This document shows positions 5,807 through 5,883 of a DNA stretch of 5,883 nt, piece after piece. The position numbers and the translations under genes were made by a program. How positions within the stretch are numbered: the stretch's first letter is position 1; every line of letters begins with the position of its first letter. The DNA comes from Candidatus Altarchaeales archaeon (GTDB taxonomy: Archaea > Altiarchaeota > Altiarchaeia > IMC4 > QMZM01): contig QMZG01000074.1 in NCBI GenBank assembly GCA_003663045.1, positions 1 to 5,883 of the forward strand, given 5' to 3'. The notes below the pieces were generated by a model. It had not been told where the DNA came from. It saw nothing but the letters and a program-made list of their open reading frames with translations, and ran no database searches.

Positions 5807-5883
5807 TCATAGTAGTTTGCTAAAGTTGTATTGTAGTACTAAAGTCGTTGTCGTTGTAGTAGTACTGGTGCTAATTGATGTGG
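5807..5883 (-). other. Thr/Ser-rich open frame at the right edge, possible 3' end of a gene
   Basis: On the minus strand a frame enters from the window edge, runs 24 codons and ends at TGA (5807-5809). It reads TSISTSTTTTTTTLVLQ, then YNFSKLL. Seven threonines in a row, using ACT, ACA and ACG codons, recall the Thr/Ser-rich segments of secreted archaeal proteins. No membrane anchor follows and the piece is too short to judge coding. The opposite strand reads a seven-valine run in its own open frame (5771 to the edge, with only TTG-type starts), so the tract may equally be noncoding triplet sequence. It would lie upstream of, and on the same strand as, the DUF5752-like gene. Confidence 0.22.
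5831..5872 (+). repeat. Low-complexity GTN triplet tract with duplicated TTGTAGTACT
   Basis: The plus strand reads GTC GTT GTC GTT GTA GTA GTA CTG GTG across 5844-5870. It is flanked by TTGTAGTACT (5831-5840) and TTGTAGTAGTACT (5854-5866), the second differing by one inserted GTA/TAG triplet. This is consistent with triplet slippage. Its extent beyond the edge is unknown. Confidence 0.6.

Noticed and set aside
5830..5870. The triplet tract considered as a CRISPR or tRNA fragment
   Set aside because: There is no spacer-repeat periodicity of CRISPR length and no cloverleaf or conserved T-loop bases.

Overview
This is an AT-rich window that looks archaeal. It carries a full-length archaeal-type SMC chromosome protein, archaeal TATA-like boxes at the expected distance upstream of several starts, leaderless or very short leaders beside strong GGAGGT-type ribosome sites, and T-run rather than hairpin-type ends. 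The protein families (YjbQ/UPF0047, an Icc-type phosphoesterase, a Rossmann methyltransferase and a DUF5752-like protein) fit a euryarchaeal-type genome. I cannot place the lineage more precisely from sequence alone.

Layout, left to right. (1) At positions 1-94, minus strand, is the first 31 codons of a secreted protein with a clear signal peptide; the gene runs off the left edge. (2) Positions 95-162 hold an imperfect 10-bp inverted repeat and a possible promoter for that gene. (3) Positions 163-1235, minus strand, are a two-gene operon: a calcineurin-like phosphoesterase followed by a YjbQ-family protein, joined by a TAATG stop/start overlap. The operon has a TATA-like box and a strong Shine-Dalgarno site in front. 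(4) Positions 1335-1874, minus strand, encode a small SAM-dependent methyltransferase of unknown substrate. (5) Positions 1875-1945 are a compact divergent promoter region built on a 10-bp tandem repeat that contains two TATA-like boxes. (6) Positions 1946-5293, plus strand, encode SMC (1115 residues), with all ATPase motifs, two long coiled coils and the hinge. (7) Positions 5301-5705/5711, minus strand, encode a small DUF5752-like protein that converges on smc with only 7 bp between the stop codons. (8) Positions 5712-5883 hold that gene's TATA-like box and a low-complexity triplet tract at the right edge, which could be the Thr-rich end of another minus-strand gene or noncoding.

Functionally, SMC is the core subunit of the condensin-like complex that compacts and segregates the chromosome. 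Its usual partner gene scpA is not next to it here. The methyltransferase shares its promoter region and could be co-regulated, but nothing in the sequence ties the two functions together. The phosphoesterase/YjbQ pair is a housekeeping-looking operon of conserved enzymes with uncertain physiological substrates. I see no mobile element, CRISPR array, tRNA, rRNA or defence system, and most of the window is ordinary core-genome content.
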